The translations under genes were made by a program, and so were the position numbers. Shown here piece after piece: positions 1 to 8,757 of a DNA stretch of 60,000 nt; position 1 is the first letter of the stretch; the number at the start of each line of letters is the position of its first letter. The notes under the pieces are model-generated. The model was not told the origin of the DNA, made no database searches, and saw only the letters and a list, made by a program, of their open reading frames with translations. This DNA is from Dyadobacter fanqingshengii (GTDB lineage: Bacteria > Bacteroidota > Bacteroidia > Cytophagales > Spirosomataceae), in NCBI RefSeq assembly GCF_023822005.2, contig NZ_CP098806.1, positions 4,707,501 to 4,767,500 of the forward strand, in the 5' to 3' direction.

Positions 1-98
1 ATTCATTGGCCAATTTCACCACCACAAAAATTTGTAGCGCCGTGCTGGCAGCTTTTTACTTAAATTTGAATTCTCAAGTTTGCACAATAGTTACTGAA

Positions 99-1406
99 AT
101 GATATTCTATAGTACAAAAACGGCCAGTATCAAGGCCACGGCCGAAGAAGCCATCTTCAACAGCCTGCCTGCCGATAACGGGCTTTATATGCCGGAATCC
201 ATCCCTACGCTTTCATCGGATTTTATAGCAAATATTGAAACGAAGACATTCAATGAAATTGCTATTGAGATAACGCATACCCTATTCGGAGACGAAATTA
301 CAAGAAGCGAAATTGAAACCATCATAAATACCGCTTATGATTTCGATGCGCCGATTCTGCAGATTAATGAACAGGACTACGTTTTAGAGCTCTTTCATGG
401 CCCTTCCATGGCTTTTAAAGACTTTGGAGCGCGGTTTATGGCCGCGATAATGTCTTATTATTTGGTACGATCAAAAAAGGAAATAAAGATATTAGTTGCC
501 ACATCCGGGGATACGGGCGGAGCAGTTGCACAAGGATTTTACAAAATTCCCGGCATTTCTGTCACCATACTTTATCCAAGTGGCAAGGTCAGTGATATTC
601 AGGAAAAACAACTTACTACGCTTGGTCATAATGTTACGGCGATTGAAGTCGACGGAACATTTGATGATTGCCAGAAATTGGTCAAGGAAGCTTTCCTCGA
701 TCCCGAACTGAATGCAAAATTCAACCTTGCTTCCGCTAACTCCATTAATATAGCGCGTCTGATCCCACAGTCATTCTATTATTTCTCGGCTTATGCGCAG
801 TTGAAAAGGCTCGGTAAGCCCATTGTTTTTGCTATACCAAGCGGAAACTTTGGAAATCTGAGCGCAGGACTTCTCGCCTATCGAATGGGCTTGCCGGTGG
901 AACACTTCGTTGCAGCCACTAACTTGAACAATGCAGTCCCGAGATATCTGGAAAGCGGAACATACGAACCGTTGCCTTCAATAGAAACCATATCCAATGC
1001 AATGGACGTTGGTAACCCAAGCAATTTTGTGAGACTTAAAAGATTCTTCGCTGATGACTGGGAATTGGCTACTGAGAAAGTTTCCGGATTTTATTTTGAT
1101 AATGAGCAGACAAGAAATGCAATGCGTGAAGTTTTCAAAAAATCCGGATATGTAATGTGCCCACACACTGCAGTTGCTTTTCAAGGTCTTGAGGAATATC
1201 GCAAACAAAATGCGTCCGGCTTCACCGGTGTGTTTCTTTCAACTGCTCATCCTGCAAAATTTATCGAGCTTGTAGAAGAAACATTGGAAAAACAGATAGA
1301 AATACCCGAAAGACTTGGTTCACTGCTTTCCATTGAAAAAGTGGCAACACAAATGAATGCCTCTTTTTCTAATTTTAAAACACTGTTAATGAATACATTA
1401 AACTGA
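99..1406 (+). CDS. thrC: Threonine synthase
   Basis: PLP-dependent enzyme converting O-phosphohomoserine to threonine. The 435-residue product has the N-terminal threonine synthase pattern (YSTKT..., then DNGLYMPE), the PLP-lysine segment GPSMAFKDFGARF and the phosphate-binding stretch SGDTGGAVAQGF; length is normal for the family. The frame is open upstream to position 6, but the residues before ATG 99 look non-coding and family members begin near MIFYSTK, so I start at 99. In Bacteroidota thrC usually follows thrA and thrB, which would lie outside the window. A strong hairpin with a T-run follows the stop. Identification is secure; only the start is inferred. Confidence 0.96.
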   Translation: MIFYSTKTASIKATAEEAIFNSLPADNGLYMPESIPTLSSDFIANIETKTFNEIAIEITHTLFGDEITRSEIETIINTAYDFDAPILQINEQDYVLELFHGPSMAFKDFGARFMAAIMSYYLVRSKKEIKILVATSGDTGGAVAQGFYKIPGISVTILYPSGKVSDIQEKQLTTLGHNVTAIEVDGTFDDCQKLVKEAFLDPELNAKFNLASANSINIARLIPQSFYYFSAYAQLKRLGKPIVFAIPSGNFGNLSAGLLAYRMGLPVEHFVAATNLNNAVPRYLESGTYEPLPSIETISNAMDVGNPSNFVRLKRFFADDWELATEKVSGFYFDNEQTRNAMREVFKKSGYVMCPHTAVAFQGLEEYRKQNASGFTGVFLSTAHPAKFIELVEETLEKQIEIPERLGSLLSIEKVATQMNASFSNFKTLLMNTLN

Positions 1407-1482
1407 TATTTTGGCAGATTTCAGCTCGTGAGATTTGCTTATAGCCATTCTATCGCATCCAAGTGCGCGAATATTGAAACCA

Positions 1483-1523
1483 AAAGAGGCAGAAATCGCT
1501 AAGATTCTGCCTCTTTCTTTTTT
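1483..1523 (+). terminator. Rho-independent terminator after thrC
   Basis: A perfect 12-bp inverted repeat, AAAGAGGCAGAA (1483-1494) and TTCTGCCTCTTT (1505-1516), with a 10-nt loop and a T-rich tail to 1523. It lies between the convergent ends of thrC (plus) and the TPR gene (minus), so it may serve both, although the T-run is better on the plus side. Confidence 0.85.
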
Positions 1524-1533
1524 ATTAGAAAAT

Positions 1534-3342
1534 CTAATTGATAACGTCGCCCCGTAAAAGTCGAAAACGTTTTCTCGACTCGGCGACGAAAATGCTTCCC
1601 GGATATTTTTCCATCAACTCCTGATACAACTTCATCGCAAGATCCTTGTCCTTCAATTTTTCCTGATATAGTTTTGCCGATGCGAACAAGGCGTCATCCC
1701 CATAAATGTCGTGACCATATTTTGTGGTCAACACTTTCAAGTTTTCCATGGCCTGCTGGTTGCTGTCGAGCTTGATGTAAGTCTTTGCGGTCAGCCAAAG
1801 AATTTCGTCAGCCAGGCTGTGGTTCTGATATTTTGTATAGAGGTGTTTTAATGTGTCAATCGCCTCATACTTTTTATTTTGGAATAACAACAACTCCACG
1901 GACGAATACTGCTTCATGGCAGCTTCCGTACTATCAAGTCCGGTGTTATCCATAATAAGAAGCGACAATTCATTCGCGTCATTAGCGATTTCCCTGGAAG
2001 TTGCTTTTTTCAAAATATCCAACACCGCTTTCGCCAGCTCAAACTCTCCTTTAAAATAATGCAGCTTGGCATTTCTCAGTTTAGCTTCGTAACCCAGCAA
2101 GTCGTCCTTCTGCGATTTTTCAACTTGTGAGTAAACCAATGTTGCCTCCCAGGGTTCGCCTTGCAAGAGGTAGATATCGCCTAAGTCAAGCTTGCATTTG
2201 TCTACAAAATTCTTTTCCTGCTTGCCGGCATCGATCGCCGTATCCAGTATTTCAATTGCCTTTTTAAAATCATCCATATAGAATGCATTCAGGATCGCCA
2301 TATTCCTGAGCGCTTCCACTGTCCTGACATTAACCCCCAATTCATCCACTAACTGCTGATACTGTCCAAGGAGTTTCTGCACTTCACTGCGCTTGATCGG
2401 ATAAGTGTTTTTCACTTGCTCTTCACGCGCAAAAATGGCCATTCTCCTGGCAACCGGATAAAGCTGACCTTTGGGATACTCCTTTACCAGATGATCAAAG
2501 ATGGTTCCGGCGTTATTGTAATCGAGATTCTGAAGCGCAAGCATGCCAAGATTGTAAAGCCTGGCACCATTGTGTTTGAAACGCTTGTCCAGCGATCTTT
2601 CCTGAATAAAAGCTTTGTAAAAATCCTTCTTCTGGATCTGATACCAGATCAGTAGTTCATTGTAAAAACCTTCACTGGGAAATTTCTGGATCTTGTCATA
2701 AAGCACTTTTTCCAATAACGCCTGTTCCTTCTCATCCTTCGTAAAGTCTTGCAGCATATTCTGAACCACTTCTATATTTTGATACCGCATGCCGTAAGAA
2801 AGCAGCTCATCAATCATTTGTTCAGGCGCATTCAGGTCGCGGTATACACTAGCAAGTTCCAGCTGGAAAATGTCGGTGCGTTTGGCGGCCTCTCTTGCTT
2901 CGATGAGAATTTGCTTGGCCCATTCCGGTTTATTGATGGCTCGGAATTCTTCCGCCAAATCGCGTTTAAGCTCGATCCTCGCACCTGATGCAGCAATGCT
3001 CTGCTCTATCTTTTTCGTGGCCTCCTGAGACTTCCCCTGGCCTTCCAGAAGCACGCCCCAGTACAAATGATACCAGCTCGCATTAGGCGCATCGCCTTTG
3101 ATCTGCTTCTTGAAAAATTGCTCGCCATCACCCCAAGTCTTAGTCTTAATGATGCAATTCGTGTAATTCTTCAGCGCGTTCTTTTCAAAGGTTGTTTTCA
3201 GGAAGCTGCTGTAATAAGTCAGCGCTTTCGGACAATCATTATTCTTAAAATACTCCTCTGCCATCTCCTTCTCGGTCTGCCCCACCGCGGCGGCCCCGGA
3301 AAGAAGCATGTATATCAACACCCATCTCGAAACCTTTTTCAT
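1534..3342 (-). CDS. Secreted tetratricopeptide-repeat protein
   Basis: A 602-residue protein with an N-terminal signal peptide (MKKVSRWVLIYMLLSGAAAVGQ, probable cleavage near residue 21), so it is exported, probably to the periplasm. The rest is helical and TPR-like throughout, with recognisable units such as AEEYFKNNDCPKALTYY near the start and GDDALFASAKLYQ and AMKLYQELMEKYPGS near the end. The last units resemble the YbgF/BamD-type TPR arrangement (YP.S..A..A). No catalytic domain is visible. It is transcribed away from the DnaA-box cluster just upstream of its start, which therefore also holds its promoter. TPR identity is clear; specific function unknown. Confidence 0.88.
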   Translation of the reverse strand: MKKVSRWVLIYMLLSGAAAVGQTEKEMAEEYFKNNDCPKALTYYSSFLKTTFEKNALKNYTNCIIKTKTWGDGEQFFKKQIKGDAPNASWYHLYWGVLLEGQGKSQEATKKIEQSIAASGARIELKRDLAEEFRAINKPEWAKQILIEAREAAKRTDIFQLELASVYRDLNAPEQMIDELLSYGMRYQNIEVVQNMLQDFTKDEKEQALLEKVLYDKIQKFPSEGFYNELLIWYQIQKKDFYKAFIQERSLDKRFKHNGARLYNLGMLALQNLDYNNAGTIFDHLVKEYPKGQLYPVARRMAIFAREEQVKNTYPIKRSEVQKLLGQYQQLVDELGVNVRTVEALRNMAILNAFYMDDFKKAIEILDTAIDAGKQEKNFVDKCKLDLGDIYLLQGEPWEATLVYSQVEKSQKDDLLGYEAKLRNAKLHYFKGEFELAKAVLDILKKATSREIANDANELSLLIMDNTGLDSTEAAMKQYSSVELLLFQNKKYEAIDTLKHLYTKYQNHSLADEILWLTAKTYIKLDSNQQAMENLKVLTTKYGHDIYGDDALFASAKLYQEKLKDKDLAMKLYQELMEKYPGSIFVAESRKRFRLLRGDVIN

Positions 3343-3422
3343 AATAGATAAAAAAAATTTTCTTTAGTTATTATCTCTTACTATGTCTGTGGATAAGGGG
3401 ATAATTAGTTTATCCACTGTAG

Positions 3423-3441
3423 ATTAACATAGTTATCCACA
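3423..3441 (+). repeat. 19-bp direct repeat containing a DnaA box, copy 1
   Basis: ATTAACATAGTTATCCACA, identical to the copy at 3735-3753. Both copies carry a perfect DnaA box at their 3' end with the same 10-bp upstream flank, suggesting a duplicated origin element rather than chance recurrence of the 9-mer. Confidence 0.85.
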
Positions 3442-3734
3442 TATTGTGAATAACTAAAGGTATTTATCCACTTAAGCGTTCTGAATTATCAACGTTTAAC
3501 TAGCTGAATTACAAGTTAGGAATTTATCTGTTCACACTTCAGTGTTAGTAACGTAGTAATTATTGCTTTTTATCTTATCCACATTTACTAAAGTGTATCA
3601 ACGCAGTGTTAACTTCCATTTAGATTACATTTACCAACAAAAGCACGCCACCCGATTTTTTATCCACAGATACTAGTGTTTATCCACACAATTGTTAACA
3701 TTTTCGACCCGCTTACCAACAAACTTTAGGGGTT

Positions 3735-3753
3735 ATTAACATAGTTATCCACA
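3735..3753 (+). repeat. 19-bp direct repeat containing a DnaA box, copy 2
   Basis: Second copy of ATTAACATAGTTATCCACA, 312 bp downstream of the first, near the right edge of the candidate origin. Confidence 0.85.
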
Positions 3754-3780
3754 GTAAGTGCATAAAGAATGTTGATTTTT

Positions 3781-5388
3781 TCACTTAGGGAGTGTGACGT
3801 TCACGTCATTTAGCTCAAAATTGGCTTTCAAAAGAATTTTATCGGGGAGATAATAGATTGCTTCCGGCTGCTTATCCTTATCAAGCTCACCTGTATCCCA
3901 GCGCCGGTTCCGGTTGGCATCGAGCGTTACCCGAATATAATATTTGCCTTGCGGGATGTGAATGAATGTGTAAGGAGATGTGAACTGCGTTTCAATAAGC
4001 TTATACTGCTCGTCTACAAGCTCAACAATGTATCGCATGGATGTGTCTGCATTAGCAATAGCACCCTTTATTTGCCCATAATTCTCCTCATTTAAAACGG
4101 GGTGCTTAATGAGCGTTTTCGGTAATGTGTCCCCTTCAACGCTTAGCATACTACCTTTTGGAAAGTCCCACTTAATGGTGTCTTTCGCGAATGATTTTGC
4201 CTCAATGGTAAGCGTGGTGCGCGTGGGATCCCAACGATATTTGAATGCGCTCAGCGGCTCATGGGTCAGGCTGTCGGTGATCAGACTAATGTTTTTATCA
4301 TCCAAAAACTGGATCGGTTTATTCAGATTCAGGGTATATGTAAATGTGTTTGTAAGCGCTTTATTTCCCTCGGGCTTCGTTGTCATATTGAAGGGGTCCC
4401 GCTGTCGCTCCTTCCCTCTTTGCGCTTGAAATGCTATTTTTTGTTCAAAATCGGTTACTGTTCCTAGTGAGTCGGTAACAGTAAGTTTTACCAAGGTTGA
4501 ATCCGGATGTGGTTGAACATTGAAAAACTTCAAAGCTGCACCGTTTTCCAGCATGTAAGGCAATGTGTCATTATTCATGAATTTCACATTTACTTTTTCT
4601 ATCGGTTTGCTAAATACGACGGCATAATTATTCACCCTGGGAATAGTTCGCTGGATTTTCAGCGCAGTGTTGTCGGAGAGAAACATATTTAGATTGTATG
4701 ATGCTGAGTCGGAACCGGCCGTAACGGGTTTGCTCAGAAAGCCCATGCGCTCATCTTTAGCATTGTAAAGCATGTTGCGGTTCTTGTCATCAATTGCAAT
4801 CAATTTGTAATCTCTTGTCTGAATATTTTCAATGGAAAACACGCCGCTGCTGTCCGTGCGCGAGAAGTAATATGGCTTTTGCTTTGCAATGTTAAGTGTG
4901 TCGCTCAGGTTATAAAGGCCAACTAATGCATCGAAAATTGGCTTGTTGGTCTTCATGTCTTTCAATGTTCCATACACGCGGCCAGAATCGAGTGTGCTGC
5001 CTGTGCTGAACACAAGTTTTAGGTTTTTCGCGGGGTTTTTTTCAGCGAAATCCCGTATTGCATCGCCGAAGTTTAATGTATAAGTGGTGCTGTCTTTGAA
5101 TTCATTTTTAAAACTCAATGAAACGGACATGCCATTTTGCTTGTACGAGTAGGGATTATCAGCTTCGGGTGTAATGATCAGTTTTTGGTTAATGTTATCT
5201 ACAACCACATATTCATCGAAGAAAACCTCGATTTTTTTACCTTTAAAATTGAGGGTTTTGTTCAGTGGGTTGCTTTCCAGGAGCGTTGGCGGAATAGAAT
5301 CTTTCTTTCCTCCGGTTGGCGAAACCTGCTGGGCACAGCGACCGAAAATTATCAGGCAAATAATGGCAATGGCAATTGTTCTGATCAT
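3781..5388 (-). CDS. Lipoprotein with bacterial Ig-like (SbsA/Big_5-type) domain
   Basis: A 535-residue lipoprotein: hydrophobic N-terminus ending in the lipobox IFGRC (Cys18), followed by AQQVSPTGGKKDSIPP, a pattern typical of a widespread Bacteroidota lipoprotein family with an Ig-like domain of the SbsA type immediately after (about residues 30-130). The remainder is predicted beta-rich, including a carboxypeptidase-regulatory-like segment near residues 135-200 (GRVYGTLKDMKTNKPI, DSSGVFSIENI). It ends about 75 nt after the methyltransferase gene, with a hairpin in between, and its 3' end borders the DnaA-box cluster. Envelope location is well supported; role unknown. Confidence 0.88.
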   Translation of the reverse strand: MIRTIAIAIICLIIFGRCAQQVSPTGGKKDSIPPTLLESNPLNKTLNFKGKKIEVFFDEYVVVDNINQKLIITPEADNPYSYKQNGMSVSLSFKNEFKDSTTYTLNFGDAIRDFAEKNPAKNLKLVFSTGSTLDSGRVYGTLKDMKTNKPIFDALVGLYNLSDTLNIAKQKPYYFSRTDSSGVFSIENIQTRDYKLIAIDDKNRNMLYNAKDERMGFLSKPVTAGSDSASYNLNMFLSDNTALKIQRTIPRVNNYAVVFSKPIEKVNVKFMNNDTLPYMLENGAALKFFNVQPHPDSTLVKLTVTDSLGTVTDFEQKIAFQAQRGKERQRDPFNMTTKPEGNKALTNTFTYTLNLNKPIQFLDDKNISLITDSLTHEPLSAFKYRWDPTRTTLTIEAKSFAKDTIKWDFPKGSMLSVEGDTLPKTLIKHPVLNEENYGQIKGAIANADTSMRYIVELVDEQYKLIETQFTSPYTFIHIPQGKYYIRVTLDANRNRRWDTGELDKDKQPEAIYYLPDKILLKANFELNDVNVTLPK

Positions 5389-5401
5389 TGATTTATAAAG
5401 T

Positions 5402-5439
5402 TAAAAGGCCCGCAATACAGATAACGCGTATTGAGGGCC
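5402..5439 (-). terminator. Probable terminator between methyltransferase and lipoprotein genes
   Basis: Inverted repeat GGCCCGCAATAC (5407-5418) and GTATTGAGGGCC (5428-5439), with one internal G-A mismatch and a 9-nt loop. On the minus strand it is followed by TTTTAA. It sits after the methyltransferase stop and before the lipoprotein start, so it probably ends the ybeY-mnmG-methyltransferase transcript. Confidence 0.6.
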
Positions 5440-5466
5440 CATTCAGATTGTTGTCAGAATTTCTGG

Positions 5467-6372
5467 TTATTTTTTTGAAACAATGTATATAAGGCTCGAT
5501 GTATTGAGCTGCTCCTTGTCTTTGGAACGGCCCCTGAGGTTAGACAGCAGCCCAGTTTTCACACTATCAAAATAATCAATGCTTCCGCCGCTATATTTAG
5601 AACTAAGCATTCCGACATAAAAGGAGTCAAACCACATTGGAAGAATGCTCTTAACATCCAAATTATGCTTCCGGAGCAGCGTTTTCATTGTTCCCTTTGT
5701 AAAGTGATACAGATGCCTGGGCACGTCATAGGCTGCCCAAAAACGGCCGTATTTTACAGCATCGAATGACTGCGGATTCGGAACAGCGATCAAAATTCTT
5801 CCATTGGGATTAAGGTGTTTGTATAACCAATCAACAGTTTCGTTCAGCAGATGTACATGTTCAAGCACATGCCATAATGTGATCACGTCAAAGGTTTCAG
5901 AAGTCAGTTCACCGGCATTGATCGATTCATAAATAGCCGTTCCGGCCCTTTTTTGTGCCAATGTTCTTGCTCCTGAATCGGGCTCCGTGCCTGAAATTTT
6001 CCAACCGTCTTTCGCTGTTGCTGCCAGGAAGTTTCCTGTCCCACATCCGATATCCAGAATCTTGCCTTTTGACGGCACGAGGCTATTGATCAGCTCCACT
6101 TTTTGTTTGATCGTGTGATTTCTTACAGCTGTATATGCTTTCGAAATCAGATTTGTTTTCTCCTCGTCGTGGTGAGAAATGTAATCTTCCGATTGATAGT
6201 AGGCTCCTATTTCAGCTTCTGATGGGCGCGGATTAGTGAACAGGAAGTAGCAGCTGTTGCATTGCTGAATGGTGAATTCCTTATGAGAAACGGTGTAATC
6301 CTCCACATTCAAATAATTATTGAAGCTGGATTTTTCGCAAACGGGGCAATTCTGAAGAGTTTCTAACGGCAT
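5467..6372 (-). CDS. Class I SAM-dependent methyltransferase with N-terminal zinc-binding motif
   Basis: A 301-residue methyltransferase. Residues 9-12 (CPVC) and 38-41 (CNSC) form a probable zinc ribbon, as in the UbiE/COQ5-like group of methyltransferases that carry such a finger. The SAM-binding motif I is DIGCGTG at 107-113, and VLEHV near residue 171 follows the fold's motif for this group. Its ATG overlaps the mnmG stop by one base (TAATG), so it is translationally coupled to mnmG. The substrate cannot be told from sequence. The family is often found with sugar or small-molecule methylation, but coupling to a tRNA-modification gene leaves an RNA-related role open. Confidence 0.88.
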   Translation of the reverse strand: MPLETLQNCPVCEKSSFNNYLNVEDYTVSHKEFTIQQCNSCYFLFTNPRPSEAEIGAYYQSEDYISHHDEEKTNLISKAYTAVRNHTIKQKVELINSLVPSKGKILDIGCGTGNFLAATAKDGWKISGTEPDSGARTLAQKRAGTAIYESINAGELTSETFDVITLWHVLEHVHLLNETVDWLYKHLNPNGRILIAVPNPQSFDAVKYGRFWAAYDVPRHLYHFTKGTMKTLLRKHNLDVKSILPMWFDSFYVGMLSSKYSGGSIDYFDSVKTGLLSNLRGRSKDKEQLNTSSLIYIVSKK

Positions 6373-8234
6373 TATCGTCCTATGAAAAGCATTAATACTG
6401 AAATGTCGGATGGGCTCACGCCACTGATCCGGGAAGCCTGTCCTATTGTGGAAGGACGGGTTCTTTTGAGTTTTTCACGTCCTTCAAAAGACAGCGAAGT
6501 CACAACATCATAGTTGAAGTTATCGATAATGTTGAGGTCTTCCAGCCTGTTCATTTTCTCAACGAGCAACATTTCCTTTTCAATGTAACTGTCGTATTTT
6601 AAATTGATCTCAGCCTGATGAATGGAGTCCTTTCCAAATTTCTCGAGGAGGTTTTCCACGATCGGGCTGGCTTCCGTAAGCTGGTCAATCGAGATCTGTG
6701 GCCTCTTCAACAATTGAGCAAGGGAAATTTTCTCACGTAATGCAGCCGTCCCAATCATTTCCAGCGTTGGGTTAATCTCGTCAGGCGCAAGCTTGGTCGA
6801 AGAAAATGCGGCTATTATCTCGGCCACTTCGGCTCGTTTTTTCTGCACATTATCTAGCCTTTCCTGACTTGCTAATCCGATGCTATATCCTTTTTCCGTA
6901 AGGCGGATGTCTGCATTGTCCTGCCTAAGCAGCGTGCGATATTCAGCGCGTGAAGTAAACATTCGGTAAGGTTCTTCCGTGCCTTTGTTAATGAGGTCGT
7001 CGATTAAAACGCCGATATATGCCTCCGATCTTTTGAGTACAAACGGATCCTGCTCGTGCACGTTTTGGTGTGCATTAATGCCGGCCATCAATCCCTGGCA
7101 AGCTGCTTCTTCGTAGCCCGTTGTTCCATTGATCTGACCTGCGAAGAATAGATTTTGAATCAAATGCGTTTCGAGCGTCGATTTCAATTGCGTCGGGGGG
7201 AAGTAATCATATTCGATCGCATATCCCGGACGAAACATTTTTGCGCTCTCAAAGCCTGGGATTTTCCGGAGTGCAGCGTATTGCACGTCTTCCGGTAATG
7301 ATGTAGAGAAGCCGTTGACATAAACCTCGACCGTATCCCACCCTTCGGGCTCCACGAAAATTTGGTGACGATCTTTGTCAGCAAAGCGGTTGATTTTGTC
7401 TTCAACCGATGGACAGTAACGCGGGCCAATCCCCTTGATCCTTCCCGAAAACATTGGTGATTTTTCAAACCCTGTTCTGAGGATTTCATGAACTTCTGAA
7501 TTGGTGTAAGTAATCCAGCAGCTTCTTTGCTTGGCGAGTGGCTTGGTATCTGAGTATGAAAATTTGGATGGATTTTCGTCGCCCGGCTGCTCTTCCATTT
7601 TCGAATAATCGAGCGAGCGTCCGTCAACTCTTGGTGGTGTTCCGGTTTTCATGCGGCCTGCCTCAAAACCTAATGTTACCAGTTGCTCCGTGATTCCGGT
7701 CGCAGCTTTTTCACCTGTGCGACCGCCTCCAAAGTTTTTCTCACCGATATGGATGAGTCCGTTCAGGAATGTGCCGTTGGTAAGCACCACGGATTTAGAA
7801 AGTATTTCAATTCCCAAACTTGTCTTTACACCGCAGGCTTTTCCATCCTTTATGATTATTTCCTTTGCAGTGTCCTGCCAGAAGTCAACATTGGGATTGT
7901 TCTCCAGCACATTCCTCCACTCCGTAGCAAACATGGCGCGGTCGCTTTGGCATCTCGGGCTCCACATGGCGGGGCCTTTTGACAAATTAAGCATCCGGAA
8001 CTGGATCATTGTTTTGTCGCTAATGATCCCCGACTGTCCGCCGAGCGCATCGATCTCACGAACGATTTGTCCTTTCGCCACGCCGCCCATTGCTGGGTTG
8101 CACGACATCTGCGCAATGGTATGCATATTCATCGTAATCAGCAGAACGGAGGAGCCCATCGTTGCCGCAGCCGCTGCTGCTTCACAACCGGCATGGCCTG
8201 CCCCTACCACGATTACATCATATTCTTGAAACAT
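6372..8234 (-). CDS. mnmG: tRNA uridine-5-carboxymethylaminomethyl modification enzyme MnmG (GidA)
   Basis: FAD-dependent subunit that, with MnmE, installs (carboxymethyl)aminomethyl groups at U34 of certain tRNAs. The 620-residue length is typical. The FAD-binding loop GAGHAG is at residues 11-16, followed by the family signatures SCNPAMGG(V)AKG, FRMLN..KGPA and the C-terminal EGREKLKRTRPSTIGQA.RI.GV. The stop overlaps the next gene's start (TAATG). The start is 54 nt from the ybeY stop, and a parS-like palindrome lies in that gap. In many bacteria gidA sits beside oriC; the DnaA-box cluster is 2.6 kb away here. Identification is certain. Confidence 0.98.
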   Translation of the reverse strand: MFQEYDVIVVGAGHAGCEAAAAAATMGSSVLLITMNMHTIAQMSCNPAMGGVAKGQIVREIDALGGQSGIISDKTMIQFRMLNLSKGPAMWSPRCQSDRAMFATEWRNVLENNPNVDFWQDTAKEIIIKDGKACGVKTSLGIEILSKSVVLTNGTFLNGLIHIGEKNFGGGRTGEKAATGITEQLVTLGFEAGRMKTGTPPRVDGRSLDYSKMEEQPGDENPSKFSYSDTKPLAKQRSCWITYTNSEVHEILRTGFEKSPMFSGRIKGIGPRYCPSVEDKINRFADKDRHQIFVEPEGWDTVEVYVNGFSTSLPEDVQYAALRKIPGFESAKMFRPGYAIEYDYFPPTQLKSTLETHLIQNLFFAGQINGTTGYEEAACQGLMAGINAHQNVHEQDPFVLKRSEAYIGVLIDDLINKGTEEPYRMFTSRAEYRTLLRQDNADIRLTEKGYSIGLASQERLDNVQKKRAEVAEIIAAFSSTKLAPDEINPTLEMIGTAALREKISLAQLLKRPQISIDQLTEASPIVENLLEKFGKDSIHQAEINLKYDSYIEKEMLLVEKMNRLEDLNIIDNFNYDVVTSLSFEGREKLKRTRPSTIGQASRISGVSPSDISVLMLFIGR

Positions 8235-8254
8235 AATTCATTTACTTATTAAAC

Positions 8255-8270
8255 CACTTTAATTAAAGTG
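8255..8270. other. 16-bp perfect palindrome next to the parS-like site
   Basis: CACTTTAATTAAAGTG is a perfect 16-bp palindrome with no loop, about 20 bp upstream of the mnmG start on the minus strand. It shares its last two bases with the parS-like site at 8269-8284. It could be an operator for mnmG or part of an origin-region nucleoprotein site. No regulator is known to me for this sequence. Confidence 0.5.
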
Positions 8271-8284
8271 TTCCACGTGGAAAT
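8269..8284. other. parS: parS-like centromere site (ParB binding)
   Basis: TGTTCCACGTGGAAAT matches the widely conserved chromosomal parS consensus TGTTNCACGTGAAACA at 13 of 16 positions, and contains the perfect 12-bp palindrome TTCCACGTGGAA (8271-8282). It lies in the short gap between ybeY and mnmG, 4.5 kb from the DnaA-box cluster. Chromosomal parS sites are normally concentrated near oriC. I saw no other copy in the window, and parA/parB are not present. Confidence 0.65.
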
Positions 8285-8288
8285 TTAA

Positions 8289-8702
8289 CTAGAAGAGCAG
8301 AAGATACTGATCCTCTTTGGCCCGCATTGCAGCTTTTAGCTTTTCATCCGTATCATCATATCCCATCAAATGCAACAATCCGTGTATCAAAACCCGGCGC
8401 ATTTCAGTCTCAAAATCGGCGTGAAACGTCGCTGCATTCTCCCTTACCCTGTCGACACTAATGTAAATATCACCTTCAATCACATTGTCTTCCTCACTAT
8501 TGTCAAACGAAATAATGTCCGTGAAATAGTCGTGATCCAGATATTGTTTATTGATTTCCAGAAGATATTCGTCGTTACAAAAAATATAGTTCAATTCTGA
8601 TATTTCATAACCCTCTGATATTGAGGTGTTTTTGATCCACTTTTTTGTTTTTAACGGGCGTAACAGGTCGAAATCGACGTTTTCGGTGAAGAAATGAAGC
8701 AT
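8289..8702 (-). CDS. ybeY: Endoribonuclease YbeY (rRNA maturation factor)
   Basis: Single-strand RNase needed for 16S rRNA 3' maturation and ribosome quality control. The 137-residue length is usual for Bacteroidota members. The metal-binding motif is HGLLHLMGYDD at residues 107-117: the first two histidines (107, 111) are present, but the third canonical His (GYDH) is Asp117. I believe this substitution is common in this phylum. It is 54 nt upstream of mnmG on the same strand and probably in the same transcript. Confidence 0.93.
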   Translation of the reverse strand: MLHFFTENVDFDLLRPLKTKKWIKNTSISEGYEISELNYIFCNDEYLLEINKQYLDHDYFTDIISFDNSEEDNVIEGDIYISVDRVRENAATFHADFETEMRRVLIHGLLHLMGYDDTDEKLKAAMRAKEDQYLLLF

Positions 8703-8757
8703 ACTGGGCGGTAAAATATTACAAACATACTAAACTATCCGCTTAAGAACAGTTTAG

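Larger units (their letters stand above)
3343..3780. other. oriC: Candidate chromosomal replication origin (oriC)
   Basis: A 438-bp non-coding, AT-rich stretch packed with DnaA boxes (TTATCCACA). Perfect boxes: 3388-3396 (minus), 3433-3441, 3575-3583, 3660-3668, 3680-3688 and 3745-3753 (plus). One-mismatch boxes: 3410-3418 and 3464-3472 (TTATCCACT) and 3445-3453 (minus, TTATTCACA). The 19-mer ATTAACATAGTTATCCACA occurs twice, at 3423-3441 and 3735-3753. The segment 3345-3380 is nearly all A/T and could be the unwinding element. mnmG (gidA), a frequent oriC neighbour, lies 2.6 kb away, and a parS-like site lies 4.5 kb away. dnaA is not in the window. The box cluster is seen directly; origin function is inferred. 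Confidence 0.82.

Noticed and set aside
6..98. A Thr-codon run (ACC ACC ACA, 18-26) just upstream of thrC, resembling a thr leader peptide
   Set aside because: The frame continues into thrC without a stop, there is no good terminator before ATG 99, and the upstream sequence is outside the window, so no attenuator can be argued.
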